33,950 bases of DNA, from positions 1-33,950 of the forward strand of contig JASBSH010000160.1 in assembly GCA_030149025.1 (NCBI GenBank). Reading direction: 5' to 3'. The position numbers and the translations under genes are program-made. The notes beneath the pieces are model-generated. The model was not told where the DNA came from and searched no databases. It saw only the letters and a program-made list of their open reading frames with translations. Of this stretch, positions 14,067 through 22,249 are shown in pieces; within the stretch, counting starts at the first letter, position 1, and each line of letters begins with the position of its first letter. Source of the stretch: Actinomycetales bacterium. Its GTDB lineage: Bacteria; Actinomycetota; Actinomycetes; Actinomycetales; BWSM-131.

Positions 14067-15158
14067 TCAGAGCCCCAGGGCTTCAGCGAGGTCATCCGCC
14101 CTGACCTCTGGCACATCAGGAGCGTCGACCTCCAGCGAGTCAGGGTCGATGCCGAGCATCCAGGCAAGGGTTCCCTTCCCCAGTGACCCGACTGCGATGC
14201 CCGCGAGGTGCGCTTCCTGGAGGTGCACCGGGAACCGACGCTGGGCAGCCTCGTCCATCCGCTGGGTGATTGCGTCGTCACCCATGTGATCAGGCATGAG
14301 GAAGCGACGAAGCAACCTCTGCGTCGGGACACCGGCCCAGGATGCCACCGGCGACGGGACGTATCCGTTGACGTGGTTCAGGCGCCGAGCAAGCGCGTCC
14401 GTCGAAACGCCGAGCCGCCAGACAGCGTCGGCAAGCTCCCGGTCACTGATGTTGTCCCAGTCGAACTCCTTCAACACCTCCTTCGGCAGGAGCAGGTCGG
14501 CAGCGAACGCGTTGGCGGAAGCCTCATGCTTCTCTGACACATCTGCGGCGAGCCCCTCGTCATGGTGGCCCATCGCGAGGTGTCCCAGTTCGTGTGCCAT
14601 CGACCAGTTCTCCCGGAACCAGTTCCCCGTCGCGGGGATCGTGATGACGCGCCTGCCGCCGATGGTGAAGGAGTATGCGGTCGACAGCTCCGGAACCCGT
14701 ACCACGTCCACGCCCAGGCGCTGCTCGAGCCGGTCTGCAAAGGTACGCACGAAGTCGTCCTCCAGGACCTCGCGGGCCTTAGAGGCGTGGTCAGGGAGCG
14801 CGACAGGGGTCTCCGGTTCCCGGTATGCCTGGCGGTACGCCAGGGCGATGTTCTGGATGGTCGCCTCGTCGCCCTCCCGGCCGGGCACGTCCCGCTCACC
14901 CGTCTGGTGGTCAAAGTTGTGGCGAGCAGCCACAGTCAACCGGTTCGGGTCCGTGTTGCCTGTGATCAACCAGTGGAGATCTGCGTCGAGCCGCTCGGCG
15001 AGGCGAGCCAGTTCGATCGACGAAAACTGCCGCCTGTCTCGGAGGGCACGCGAAAAGGCATCGGGAGTCATCCCGACGTCCTGAGCGATGTCCCTGTGCA
15101 GGTCATCCGGGCACATCTGGTTGATCCGCGCCAGCACACGGGAACCAATGCTGTGCAT
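14067..15158 (-). CDS. HTH (XRE) - ImmA/IrrE metallopeptidase regulator
   Basis: A 363-residue fusion. Residues about 18-66 form an XRE-type helix-turn-helix (IAQDVGMTPDAFSRALRDRR). Residues about 120-260 are an ImmA/IrrE (COG2856) peptidase with the zinc motif HELGHLAMGHH (189-199, HExxH) and the downstream acidic ligand region EHEAS-like EKHEASANAFAADLLLP. Proteins of this type cleave or control a partner repressor, or act as antitoxin-like regulators beside PIN genes. ATG 15158 is set by the TACGAT box 6 nt upstream, a leaderless arrangement; frames further upstream belong to the broken excisionase. The gene looks intact with good codon use, unlike its neighbours, so it may still be under selection. 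A candidate operator lies at 15179-15193. Confidence 0.85.
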   Translation of the reverse strand: MHSIGSRVLARINQMCPDDLHRDIAQDVGMTPDAFSRALRDRRQFSSIELARLAERLDADLHWLITGNTDPNRLTVAARHNFDHQTGERDVPGREGDEATIQNIALAYRQAYREPETPVALPDHASKAREVLEDDFVRTFADRLEQRLGVDVVRVPELSTAYSFTIGGRRVITIPATGNWFRENWSMAHELGHLAMGHHDEGLAADVSEKHEASANAFAADLLLPKEVLKEFDWDNISDRELADAVWRLGVSTDALARRLNHVNGYVPSPVASWAGVPTQRLLRRFLMPDHMGDDAITQRMDEAAQRRFPVHLQEAHLAGIAVGSLGKGTLAWMLGIDPDSLEVDAPDVPEVRADDLAEALGL

Positions 15159-15164
15159 GCATGG

Positions 15165-15193
15165 ATCGTACACGTCGGTTGGGAAAATCCCAA
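15165..15193 (-). promoter_or_regulatory. Leaderless promoter and palindromic operator
   Basis: TACGAT (15170-15165) lies 6 nt before ATG 15158. Just upstream, in the -35 zone, TTGGGA-AAA-TCCCAA (15179-15193) is a perfect inverted repeat with a 3-nt spacer. A site of this form and place suits autorepression by the XRE domain of the gene it precedes. Confidence 0.5.
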
Positions 15194-15222
15194 GAGTCGA
15201 CGCTGCCCACCTCGCTTCCCAG

Positions 15223-15266
15223 AGGCGTGTGGGCTCAGGGATAGAGGCGTGTGGACTCAGGGATAG
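15223..15266. repeat. Tandem 22-bp direct repeat
   Basis: Two abutting copies of a 22-bp unit beginning AGGCGTGTGG and ending CTCAGGGATAG (15223-15244 and 15245-15266), differing at one base (G/A at unit position 11). It lies between the ImmA/IrrE-type gene and the excisionase remnant. Confidence 0.75.
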
Positions 15267-15344
15267 GCGTACTGACGGCGCACTCCGTGGGCGCGCCTCG
15301 GGCTTGGTGACGAAAGCCGAGCTGCCGGGCGCGACCTCGCCTGC

Positions 15345-15560
15345 GCTTGGGTTGTGCCGAGGTGCGGTGCGCCAGAGGGTTGACGACCGGGACGGGCGAT
15401 GCGTCGCCCGAGCCGGGCGCTGGGATCTGGCCGTTCTCGACCGCGCGGTAGGCAGCGTCATGACCAATGCCGAGCACTTGGCCGGCTGCCGGACAGCACA
15501 CGTCACGCGACCAGTCAGGTCGTCGAGCGTGAGGGGGCGTTCGCTCACCCCAGGCAGCCG
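15345..15560 (-). pseudogene. Excisionase-like HTH gene, multiple frameshifts
   Basis: Pieces of an AlpA/Xis-type helix-turn-helix protein appear in successive minus-strand frames: LTLDDLTGRVTC and VRQPA in one, QVLGIGHDAAYRAVENGQIP in the next, ARLGRRIA in the third, then PVPVVNPLAH again. Joined, they give the classic order LTLDDL - A..LGIG...AYR.V..GQIP - RLGRR - VPV..L. At least two indels are needed, so the gene is dead. Such excisionases normally accompany a tyrosine integrase, which is not in this window. Confidence 0.6.
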
Positions 15561-15601
15561 CAACGACGACAGCCACAACCAGGTCCGCCACGGCCGGATC
15601 G

Positions 15602-15775
15602 ACAGACGGCAAGATCACCCTGCGCTACGGCGGGCACCTCTACAAGATCGGCATTGGACGAACCCCCGCCGGAACCCACGTCATCGTCCTGGTCCAGGAC
15701 CTGCACGCTCGCATCGTCGACGCAGCCACCGGCGAACTCTTGTGCGAGCTGACCCTCGACACAACCAAGCGCTGA
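15602..15775 (+). mobile_element. C-terminal remnant of an IS481-type transposase
   Basis: The frame reads TDGKITLRYGGHLYKIGIGR, then a strand VIVLVQDLHARIVDAATGEL and the end LTLDTTKR-stop at 15773-15775. This is the beta-rich C-terminal domain found after the integrase core of actinobacterial IS481-family transposases. The DDE catalytic core is missing upstream, so only the last 57 codons survive. Confidence 0.65.
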
Positions 15776-15819
15776 GAAGGCACCGGCAGGCCACCCGGCC
15801 CCTCCGGCTGAAACCACAA

Positions 15820-15850
15820 CGGCCGAACCCACGAATCGTGGATTCGGCCG
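15820..15850. terminator. Long hairpin downstream of tRNA-Arg
   Basis: CGGCCGAA-c-CCACGA pairs with TCGTGG-a-TTCGGCCG: 14 bp with one C/A mismatch and a single-base loop. It lies 28 nt past the 3' end of tRNA-Arg on the minus strand and is best read as its terminator, possibly also acting on plus-strand transcripts. Confidence 0.6.
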
Positions 15851-15877
15851 TCCGGGACGTCCTGAGACAGCACAGAG

Positions 15878-15950
15878 CGCCCCCGAGAGGATTCGAACCT
15901 CCGACCGTCGGATTAGAAGTCCGCTGCTCTATCCGCTGAGCTACGGGGGC
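15878..15950 (-). tRNA. tRNA-Arg (TCT)
   Basis: Cloverleaf on the minus strand: acceptor GCCCCCG/CGGGGGC, D-arm GCTC...GAGC, anticodon arm CGGACTTCTAATCCG with anticodon TCT, T-arm GGAGGTTCGAATCCTCT. CCA is not encoded. Arginine tRNAs are frequent integration sites, and excisionase and transposase remnants lie directly past its 3' end. Confidence 0.96.
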
Positions 15951-16092
15951 GAGAGTTCCGCGGTCTGGTCCAGCGAGCGGTCCAGGGAACCCTGCACGGA
16001 AGTATGCCGTCCCTGGGGCAAGAACCCACATCTGGGACGCGAGCGGCGAGGTCGCGGGACAGGAGGCTCTCCTCAGGTTACGAAACCGTCTG

Positions 16093-16548
16093 CTACTGCA
16101 GCGGGAACGTCTGCCCACGCTCGGACTCCGGCCGCGGGCCATGGATGCGGCGTTCGGACTCCTCGATCGGCACGTCGTTGATGCTCGCCTCACGACGACG
16201 CATGTAGCCCTCGTCGTCGAACTCCCAAAGCTCGTTGCCGTAGCTTCGCCACCACTGACCGTCGGCGTCGTGGCACTCGTACTGGAAACGGACGGCGATC
16301 CGGTTCTCGCTGAAGGACCAGAGGTCCTTGCGCAGCGAGTAGTCCAGCTCCCGAGCCCACTTGCGCCGCAGGAAAGCGACGATCTCCTCACGTCCCTTGA
16401 TGAACTCCGAACGGTTGCGCCACTCCGAATCGACCGAGTAGGCACCGGCCACCTTCTCTGGGTCGCAGGTGTTCCACGCATCTTCTGCCGCCTGCACCTT
16501 CTGGCGTGCGGTCTCCTCGGTGAACGGCGGCAGTGGTGGGCGGGTCAT
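16093..16548 (-). CDS. DUF1348 / NTF2-like (SnoaL-fold) protein
   Basis: A 151-residue protein matching the DUF1348 branch of the NTF2-like fold: [20 protein letters not shown] at the start, [23 protein letters not shown], then [24 protein letters not shown] and [21 protein letters not shown]. Family members are around 150 residues, so it is full length. Biochemical role unknown. ATG 16548 has AGGAGAG 4-5 nt upstream. It is divergent from the TetR remnant, so it may once have been controlled by that regulator. Confidence 0.85.
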   Translation of the reverse strand: MTRPPLPPFTEETARQKVQAAEDAWNTCDPEKVAGAYSVDSEWRNRSEFIKGREEIVAFLRRKWARELDYSLRKDLWSFSENRIAVRFQYECHDADGQWWRSYGNELWEFDDEGYMRRREASINDVPIEESERRIHGPRPESERGQTFPLQ

Positions 16549-16625
16549 CAGCTCTCCTGACGTTCGATTGCCGGAAGTCTGCCGCGTCTGCTGACAGTCA
16601 TCGACCCCTTCGTGTGCAGTCGCGT

Positions 16626-17039
16626 CAACGACAGAAGTTCGTCGACCTGGTTGTTCGGACCGCTCTCGCAGCCGAACGAGGCGAGGCGCGCCTGCGCGCG
16701 CTGTTCGACGCGTGGCTGGTCTGGTCCCAGGAGGCATTGGCCGGCGGTTGCATCTTCGTAGCGGCGTCCGTGGAGCTGGACGACCAGCCAGGCCCCCTGC
16801 GGGACGCGCTGGTCAAGACCCAACGCGACTGGCTCGAGCTCATCGCCAACGTGGCCGCCAGCGCCGTCGCGGAAGGCGAGTTCCGCGAGGACCTCGATAC
16901 CGAACAGCTCGCCCACGACCTCTACGGCGTCATGCTGGCGCACCACCACACAAGCCGCCTGCTGCATGACCCCCGTTCGGAGGAGCGCACACGTCAAGCC
17001 TTCGAGGCCCTGGTCGCAGCGGCACGATCGAGCGGTTGA
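16626..17039 (+). pseudogene. TetR-family regulator lacking its DNA-binding domain
   Basis: The frame reads [20 protein letters not shown], then [20 protein letters not shown] and on to AHDLYGVMLAHHHTSRLLHDP and AFEALVAAARSSG-stop. This is the ligand-binding half of a TetR regulator. The usual 45-residue N-terminal helix-turn-helix (GLEGLSI.ELA..-type) is absent from all frames between the DUF1348 start and here. It is therefore a 5' deletion remnant, unless a short form persists without DNA binding. Confidence 0.7.
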
Positions 17040-17160
17040 GCCGAACAAAGACGCCAGCAAGACCTCGTCCAGAAGTCCCCGCACGAACGACCCCGACAGC
17101 CGAAGCGACACGCCTGTGGCTCACCCTTCCACCCCGACAACCGCCCCGAAGCTGCCAGAC

Positions 17161-17800
17161 GGTGGGACGGCGTTCGGCGTCAGCTCTGCGGGGCGAACCA
17201 TGCATGGCAGCTACTGGGGGGACGGCCCGGTCGTCTACCACGCCGTCATCGCGCACTCGATGGGCGCCATCTCCACCCTGTTGACGCTGAGGTCCGGTTG
17301 GCTCACCACGGAGCGCCTGGTGCTGCTGGCGCCGCTCACCAGCTTCTCCGTGCAGTTCCGCAGCGTCGAGCAGGCGCTAGCCATCGGCCCCCGGACGCAC
17401 AGCCACGTCAAGGAGGTCACCCGTCGGCGCGTCGGACTCTCGATCGAAGGGCTCGACCTGGATGCCCTGGTCGTCGGCATGGACCCCGTGCCGATGCTCG
17501 TCGTCCACGACCGCGACGACCGCCAGACCTCCTTCGCCGCCTCGCAACGTCTCAGCGCCGCGTTGCCTCAGTTCAGGCTTCGTTCATCGCCACCCGCGGA
17601 CTGGGGCACCAACGGCTGCTCCGGGACCCCCACGTCACCCGAACCGTGGTGGACTTCGTGGACGGCGACCCGCTCGTTTCCGCTGCCAGCACCCTGGACG
17701 ACGTGCTCACCACCGCAACGCCGGCTCCCTCAGCCGACTCGCCGTCCTCGCCCAACAGGCGCACACTGCCGAAAAGGGACAGGAGGCGGACCCTGCATGA
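17161..17800 (+). pseudogene. Alpha/beta hydrolase remnant, frameshifted
   Basis: One frame carries VVYHAVIAHSMGAISTLLTL (nucleophile Ser at 17257-17259, HSMGA motif), RLVLLAPLTSFS and VPMLVVHDRDDRQTSFAAS, which holds the late acidic residue of the triad. Near 17575 the sequence shifts to another frame (FIATRGLGHQRLLRDPHVTR and VVDFVDGD), which carries the catalytic-His region GLGHQRLL. A third frame may hold the old C-terminus, ending at TGA 17798-17800, which overlaps the next gene's ATG as ATGA. The N-terminal 70 or so residues are missing. TetR and hydrolase genes often sit together, so this was likely a two-gene unit with 16626-17039. Confidence 0.65.
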
Positions 17801-18273
17801 CACAACGGGCCAGGTCGGACACACCGGAGATGCCGAGCGACGTCAGCAGCCGCGTCACAGGGTTCGACAAATTCGCCGGCTACGCCTCGAAGCTTGCCAG
17901 CCGCGCCTGGTTCTTCACCTTCTGCGTGCTCCTCGTGGTGATCTGGGCGCCGTCGTTCTTCCTGCTCAAGAACATCGACACCTGGCAGCTGATCATCAAC
18001 ACCGTGACGACGATCGTCACGTTCCTCATGGTGGCACTGCTGCAGAACAGTCAGACCCGTGCCGACCAGGCGGTGCAGCACAAGCTGAACGCCATCGCGG
18101 ACGCCCTTGCCGACCTGATGGAGCACGTCGCTCAAGAGACGCAGGCGGACGACCGGAAGACCGACCTGCAGCACGACATGACGGAACTGAAGGACGCGGT
18201 CGGTCTGGAGAACCGCGAGAGCACCTCGAACAACAGCCGGCAAGCCGAATCCAGCGGCGCTTCACCCCGCTGA
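17797..18273 (+). CDS. Low-affinity iron permease family protein
   Basis: A 158-residue protein with two membrane helices (WFFTFCVLLVVIWAPSFFLL near residues 37-56 and WQLIINTVTTIVTFLMVALL near 63-82), followed by the family mark QNSQTRADQAVQHKLNAIADAL and a hydrophilic helical tail. This matches bacterial members of the low-affinity iron permease (Fet4-like) family, most of which are untested; some are thought to be small ion channels or regulators rather than iron importers. AGGAGG lies about 10 nt before ATG 17797. The start overlaps the end of the decayed hydrolase, so it was once co-translated with it; this gene itself looks intact. Confidence 0.82.
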   Translation: MTQRARSDTPEMPSDVSSRVTGFDKFAGYASKLASRAWFFTFCVLLVVIWAPSFFLLKNIDTWQLIINTVTTIVTFLMVALLQNSQTRADQAVQHKLNAIADALADLMEHVAQETQADDRKTDLQHDMTELKDAVGLENRESTSNNSRQAESSGASPR

Positions 18274-18297
18274 CCCGGGCTGCAGCCGCCGCACGTA

Positions 18298-19947
18298 TCA
18301 GCCCGGCTCCCGCACCACCTCGAGCAGGTCGTTCTCGTCGATCAGCTCGCGCGAGAGGGTGCGGTACCCCTCGGTCTCGAACAGCACCGTGATCCGGTCG
18401 TCCTCATGGCTCATGACCACCCCGGCGCCCCACTCGACGTGCCGCACATGGGACTGCAGCGGGAACGGCTCGTCACCCACCGGCTCCTCCCCTGCCTCCT
18501 CCTCGTACGCCGATCCCGACGCGCACGTGTCACAGTTGCCGCAGGACTCCGGCAGGTCCTCACCGAAGTACCCCAGCAGGAACACCCGCCGACAGCCCAG
18601 CGTCTCGGCGTAGCCGCGCATCATCTCGATACGCGACTGGTCGATCCGCTGGCGCGTCTGTGCCGCCTCCACGGCGCCCCTCACGGCGTCCTCGGCCGAC
18701 GTCGACCGGCTGCCCCGCACTCCCCTCTTCGACGAGGTGACGGCCCCGGCCTCCTCGAGCAGGTTGACCAGCCCGGTCACCTTTCGGCCGGACAGGCCCG
18801 TCTGGTCCGCAAGGTCCTTGAGCCGCAACGGTTTCTCCGAGCCCCGCAGCACCGAAAAGACCTTCCCCAGTGCCTCCTCGTCCGGCTTTCGGCCCGTGAA
18901 GAACCTCCGCAGACCGAGGTCTTCGGGCCGGTAGTGGAGGACGGCGACCGCGGGCTCCCCGTCCCGGCCGGCCCTGCCGATCTCCTGGTAGTAGCTGTCG
19001 ATGGAGTCCGGGACCGACGCGTGCACCACGAAGCGCACGTTCGGCTTGTCGATACCCATTCCGAAGGCCGAGGTCGCGACGACGACCTGCGTGTCGTCGT
19101 CCATGAAGCTCTTGTGCACGTGCCGACGGTCGGCGGCCCTCATGCCGGCGTGGTAGGCCGCAGCCCGCAGACCCCGGTCGCACAGCTCCTGCGCGTACTG
19201 CTCGGTGTCCTTGCGGGTGGCGACGTAGACGAGGCCGGCACCCTCCGACCCCGCGACCTGCTCGATCACCCCTTCGCGTTTGGACCGGTCCTCGATGTGC
19301 CGCACCACTTCCAGGCGCAGGTTCGGACGGTCGAACCCCCGGACGACGACACGCGGCTCGCGCAGGCCCAGTCGCGTCACGATCTCCTCCCGAACGGGAG
19401 GCGAGGCAGTGGCTGTCAGGGCCACCACCGTGGGGTGCCCGAGACGCTCGATCACGGATCCAAGGCGGAGGTAGTCGGGTCGGAAGTCGTGACCCCAGGC
19501 GGAGACGCAGTGCGCTTCGTCGACGACGAACAGGGACGGCTTCAGCCCCCGCACCCGTTGGACCACATCGTCTTTCGCCAGCTGCTCCGGTGAGAGGAAC
19601 AGGTACTCGGCGCCGTCCCTACTGACCGCCTTCCACGCCTCGTCGGTCTCCCCCCGGCCCTGCGCGGAGTTCACCGCAACCGCGTCGGGCGCGTCGTCGG
19701 CGGCGTCGATACCGGCGACCTGGTCGCGCTGGAGCGCGATCAGCGGGGAGACCACGATCGTCGGGCCGTCGAGCAGCACCGCCGGCACCTGGTAGATCGC
19801 GGACTTGCCGTGGCCGGTCGGCATGACGGCAAGGGTGTCGCGGCCCTTGAGCACCGCCGTCATCGCGTCGAGCTGGCCGGGACGCAGCCTCTCCCAGCCG
19901 AACGACTCGCGCGCGACCTTGCGCAGCGCCTCAGATTCCTGGCTCAC
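18298..19947 (-). CDS. recQ: RecQ-family ATP-dependent DNA helicase
   Basis: A 549-residue superfamily 2, 3'-5' DNA helicase. Motifs: [14 protein letters not shown] (motif 0), [14 protein letters not shown] (Walker A, about 42-55), [19 protein letters not shown] (DEAH, about 141-159), [39 protein letters not shown] (motifs V-VI), and the zinc-binding set C..-..ESCGNCDTC. It lacks a recognisable HRDC domain; the C-terminus is instead a small domain ([20 protein letters not shown]) resembling the tail of UvrD/PcrA helicases. GTG 19947 is used, with a TAAGAG sequence 6 nt before it that only partly fits the leaderless pattern. It ends 24 nt from the iron permease gene, convergent with it. Confidence 0.93.
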   Translation of the reverse strand: MSQESEALRKVARESFGWERLRPGQLDAMTAVLKGRDTLAVMPTGHGKSAIYQVPAVLLDGPTIVVSPLIALQRDQVAGIDAADDAPDAVAVNSAQGRGETDEAWKAVSRDGAEYLFLSPEQLAKDDVVQRVRGLKPSLFVVDEAHCVSAWGHDFRPDYLRLGSVIERLGHPTVVALTATASPPVREEIVTRLGLREPRVVVRGFDRPNLRLEVVRHIEDRSKREGVIEQVAGSEGAGLVYVATRKDTEQYAQELCDRGLRAAAYHAGMRAADRRHVHKSFMDDDTQVVVATSAFGMGIDKPNVRFVVHASVPDSIDSYYQEIGRAGRDGEPAVAVLHYRPEDLGLRRFFTGRKPDEEALGKVFSVLRGSEKPLRLKDLADQTGLSGRKVTGLVNLLEEAGAVTSSKRGVRGSRSTSAEDAVRGAVEAAQTRQRIDQSRIEMMRGYAETLGCRRVFLLGYFGEDLPESCGNCDTCASGSAYEEEAGEEPVGDEPFPLQSHVRHVEWGAGVVMSHEDDRITVLFETEGYRTLSRELIDENDLLEVVREPG

Positions 19948-19985
19948 GGACGCCTCTTACCCAGCGCGAAGCGGTGCAACTGCCC

Positions 19986-21347
19986 TCACCTCGCCCGAAG
20001 TCGCAGCGGCAGCCCGCCACGGGGCCGCATGGTGACCAGCGCGTCCACCTCTACCGGCTTACCGGCGTCCGGACCCACCGGCTCGACGATGTGGCCGCGC
20101 AGCAGTGTGGCGAGCATGAGCACCGACTCGACGAGCGAGAAGTCCCGGCCGATGCACAGCCTCGGGCCGGCACCGAACGGCAGGTACGAGCCGCCGGCCG
20201 CACGGGCAGCCCGGTTACCGCGGCGGTCGCCGCGCTCCAGGAAGCGGGCCGGGTCGAAGACCTCCGGCTGGGGCCAGTCCTGCTCACGACGGTGCAGCAG
20301 CCAGGGGCTGATGATCACGAGAGTGCCTGCCGGGATGGGGATCTCGTCGAGCACATCCTCCGCAACGGCCTTGCGGCTGACCACCCACGCCGGTGGGTAG
20401 AGGCGCAGGGACTCGTCGACCACGGCACGGGTCCAGCGCAGCTCGCCGAGGTCAGCCCACCCGGGGTCCCGGCCCGCCGCGGCTGGGCCGAGCACATCGT
20501 CCAGCTCGACGTGCAGCCTTTGCTGCACCTCCGGATGCGTGGCCAGCAGGTGCAGGGTCCAGGCGAGCGACGTCGCGACGGTCTCGTGCCCGGCGATCAC
20601 CATGGTGACGAGCTCGTCGCGGAGCTGGCGTGCGTCGATGAGCCCCTCGTCGACCGCGACCAGCAGCAGGCCGAGCAGGTCGTCGTCCCGCTGCCCGGTC
20701 GCAGACCGGCGCTCAGCCACGAGACGCGCGCTGGCGTCGTCCAGAGCCGAGTTCGCCTGCGCCAGAGCACGATTGCCGGGCGTGGGCAACCAGCCGGGGA
20801 CGGGCAGCGGTGTCCTGACGCGCTGCACGACTACGTCGAGGGCGCCGAGCACGGCCTGGATCAGGTCGTCTCCGCGACCGTGCAGGTCGGAGCCGAACAG
20901 GGTACGCCCGATCACCGCCATCGTGGCTGCCAGGCATGCCTGCTCGACGTCCACGACGCAGCCGGGTGCAGCCGTCCACGTCGCCCGCAGCGCACCGGCG
21001 GCCGTGACGGCCGCGCGCGCGACGACGTCCAGAGTGCTGTGGTGGAACGCCGGCTGAGCGAGCCGGCGGGACCGGCGCCAGACGTCACCGTCCGACGTGA
21101 GCAGGCCCTGGCCGGTGACCAGGGACAGCGAGGAGTACTGGGCCGTGTGCTTGGTGTAGCCACGGTGGCCGGCAACGAGCACCCGGTGAGCCGCTGACGG
21201 GGTGTTCGCCAGCAGCACCGGGGTGCGGGGCATGGGGAAGGCGACCAGGTCGCCGTACCGCGCCACCGTCCGGGCCAGGAACGCGAGGGGGTCGCGCCTG
21301 ATCTCGGGGACCGCCCGGACCATCTCGCCCGGAAGCGGGCCGTCCAC
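19986..21347 (-). CDS. Cytochrome P450
   Basis: A soluble 453-residue P450 monooxygenase. Landmarks: I-helix AGHETV (252-257), K-helix ESLR (312-315), the FDPARFLERG meander region and the haem loop FGAGPRLCIG (391-400, Cys398 as iron ligand). It resembles the class with CYP102/CYP4-like haem-loop spacing rather than short CYP105-type proteins. No redox partner gene is in the window, and the substrate is unknown. The most upstream usable start is GTG 21347, 32 nt after the Cpn10-like stop on the same strand. The true start may be one of the next in-frame codons (ATG at residue 9). Confidence 0.9.
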   Translation of the reverse strand: MDGPLPGEMVRAVPEIRRDPLAFLARTVARYGDLVAFPMPRTPVLLANTPSAAHRVLVAGHRGYTKHTAQYSSLSLVTGQGLLTSDGDVWRRSRRLAQPAFHHSTLDVVARAAVTAAGALRATWTAAPGCVVDVEQACLAATMAVIGRTLFGSDLHGRGDDLIQAVLGALDVVVQRVRTPLPVPGWLPTPGNRALAQANSALDDASARLVAERRSATGQRDDDLLGLLLVAVDEGLIDARQLRDELVTMVIAGHETVATSLAWTLHLLATHPEVQQRLHVELDDVLGPAAAGRDPGWADLGELRWTRAVVDESLRLYPPAWVVSRKAVAEDVLDEIPIPAGTLVIISPWLLHRREQDWPQPEVFDPARFLERGDRRGNRAARAAGGSYLPFGAGPRLCIGRDFSLVESVLMLATLLRGHIVEPVGPDAGKPVEVDALVTMRPRGGLPLRLRAR

Positions 21348-21379
21348 TGGCAGGACGGTGTAGCGGGCGTTGCGCCGTG

Positions 21380-21745
21380 TCAGAGGTACAGCCCGGTCTG
21401 GCCGTCGGAGGCACGCGGGCTGGCGAGGGCATGGATGTCCCGCTCGCGCAGCAGCAGGTAGTCCTTGCCGTCGAGCTCGACCTCGCCACGGTCCTCCGGG
21501 TCGAACAGGACCCGGTCCCCGACCTTGACCTGGCGAACGTGCTGTCCCGCGGCCACCACCTCGCCCCAGGCCAGTCGCTTGCCGACGGAGGCCGTGGCCG
21601 GGATGACGATGCCCGCGGACGACCGCCGCTCCGCGGACTCCTCGCTCAACGAGACCAGCACGCGGTCGTGCAGCATGCGGATGGGGAGCCGGTCTGGTTC
21701 GGCTCGGTCGGATCGTTGCGATCCCGCTCCGGTGGTCGTACTCAC
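21380..21745 (-). CDS. Cpn10/GroES-like co-chaperonin paralogue
   Basis: A 121-residue protein with the GroES fold pattern: MLHDRVLVSLSEESAERRSS (mobile-loop region), AGIVIPATA, LAWGEVVAAG, VKVGDRVLFDPEDRGEVELDGKDYLLLRERDIHAL. About 20 N-terminal residues precede the usual start. GTG 21745 is preferred over the TTG at 21751 because TAGCGT (21758-21753) lies exactly 7 nt before it, giving a leaderless transcript. In actinobacteria a divergent cpn10 paralogue next to DUF3618 and bcp is common. Its partner chaperonin, if any, is not in the window. Confidence 0.85.
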   Translation of the reverse strand: MSTTTGAGSQRSDRAEPDRLPIRMLHDRVLVSLSEESAERRSSAGIVIPATASVGKRLAWGEVVAAGQHVRQVKVGDRVLFDPEDRGEVELDGKDYLLLRERDIHALASPRASDGQTGLYL

Positions 21746-21752
21746 CCGCAAG

Positions 21753-21758
21753 ACGCTA
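21753..21758 (-). promoter_or_regulatory. Leaderless -10 box of Cpn10-like gene
   Basis: TAGCGT on the minus strand followed by 7 nt and GTG 21745. It overlaps the last codons of the DUF3618 gene. Confidence 0.5.
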
Positions 21759-22064
21759 CCGGGCGTGCTTGGCGCGCTTGCGGCTGCGCCTCCACACCAC
21801 CAGCGCGATGTACGCGCTGATCAGGGCGACGACGGCGGCGATGCGCTCCGCCCGCAGCGACCCGTCCTCCCGCGTCACCGCGTTCTGCGCCTTGCGCTGG
21901 GCGTCGTCGGCGATCTGCCGGCCGAGCACCTTCGGCTGCAAACGGTGGTTCAGCTCGTCGACGGTGGCGGCCAGCCGGCGCTGGCGCTCGGCGATGGCGG
22001 CCTGGATCGCCACCGGGTCCTGCGGGATCGGCGCCTGAGCGGCGGGGCCTGGCGTGATCGTCAT
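21756..22064 (-). CDS. DUF3618 small membrane protein
   Basis: A 102-residue protein with the DUF3618 signature DPVAIQAAIAERQRRLAATV followed by DELNHRLQPKVLGRQ, then a C-terminal membrane helix (AAVVALISAYIALVVW) and a basic tail (RRSRKRAKHAR). Function is unknown; the family is actinobacterial and often near bcp. ATG 22064 is set by TAGCGT (22076-22071 region) 7 nt upstream, a leaderless start. It is divergent from bcp. Confidence 0.82.
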   Translation of the reverse strand: MTITPGPAAQAPIPQDPVAIQAAIAERQRRLAATVDELNHRLQPKVLGRQIADDAQRKAQNAVTREDGSLRAERIAAVVALISAYIALVVWRRSRKRAKHAR

Positions 22065-22237
22065 GGGGTGGACGCTACCGCGGTCTAGATCGCGAGGCAC
22101 CCGGCACCGACGAGGATCGAACCCGTACGGCAGCTCGAGCCGGTGCTCTGGCATGAGGTTGCGGTCCGCGAGCAGGTCCCTGATCGGGAGTCCGCGACGA
22201 TGCGGCCTGCGCCCATGAGCACGGACCCTCACACAGC

Positions 22238-22243
22238 TAGCCT
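22238..22243 (+). promoter_or_regulatory. Leaderless -10 box of bcp
   Basis: TAGCCT followed by 6 nt and ATG 22250, with no Shine-Dalgarno sequence. Confidence 0.5.
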
Positions 22244-22249
22244 GACGGC

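Noticed and set aside
18406-19593. Long plus-strand frame opposite recQ
   Set aside because: Antisense shadow of a clear RecQ helicase; no motif or ribosome site.
22095-22140. T-arm-like sequence (GGGTTCGATCC) on the minus strand upstream of bcp
   Set aside because: GCACCG/CGGTGC flank it, but there is no D-arm or anticodon arm in the right places, so no tRNA can be folded.
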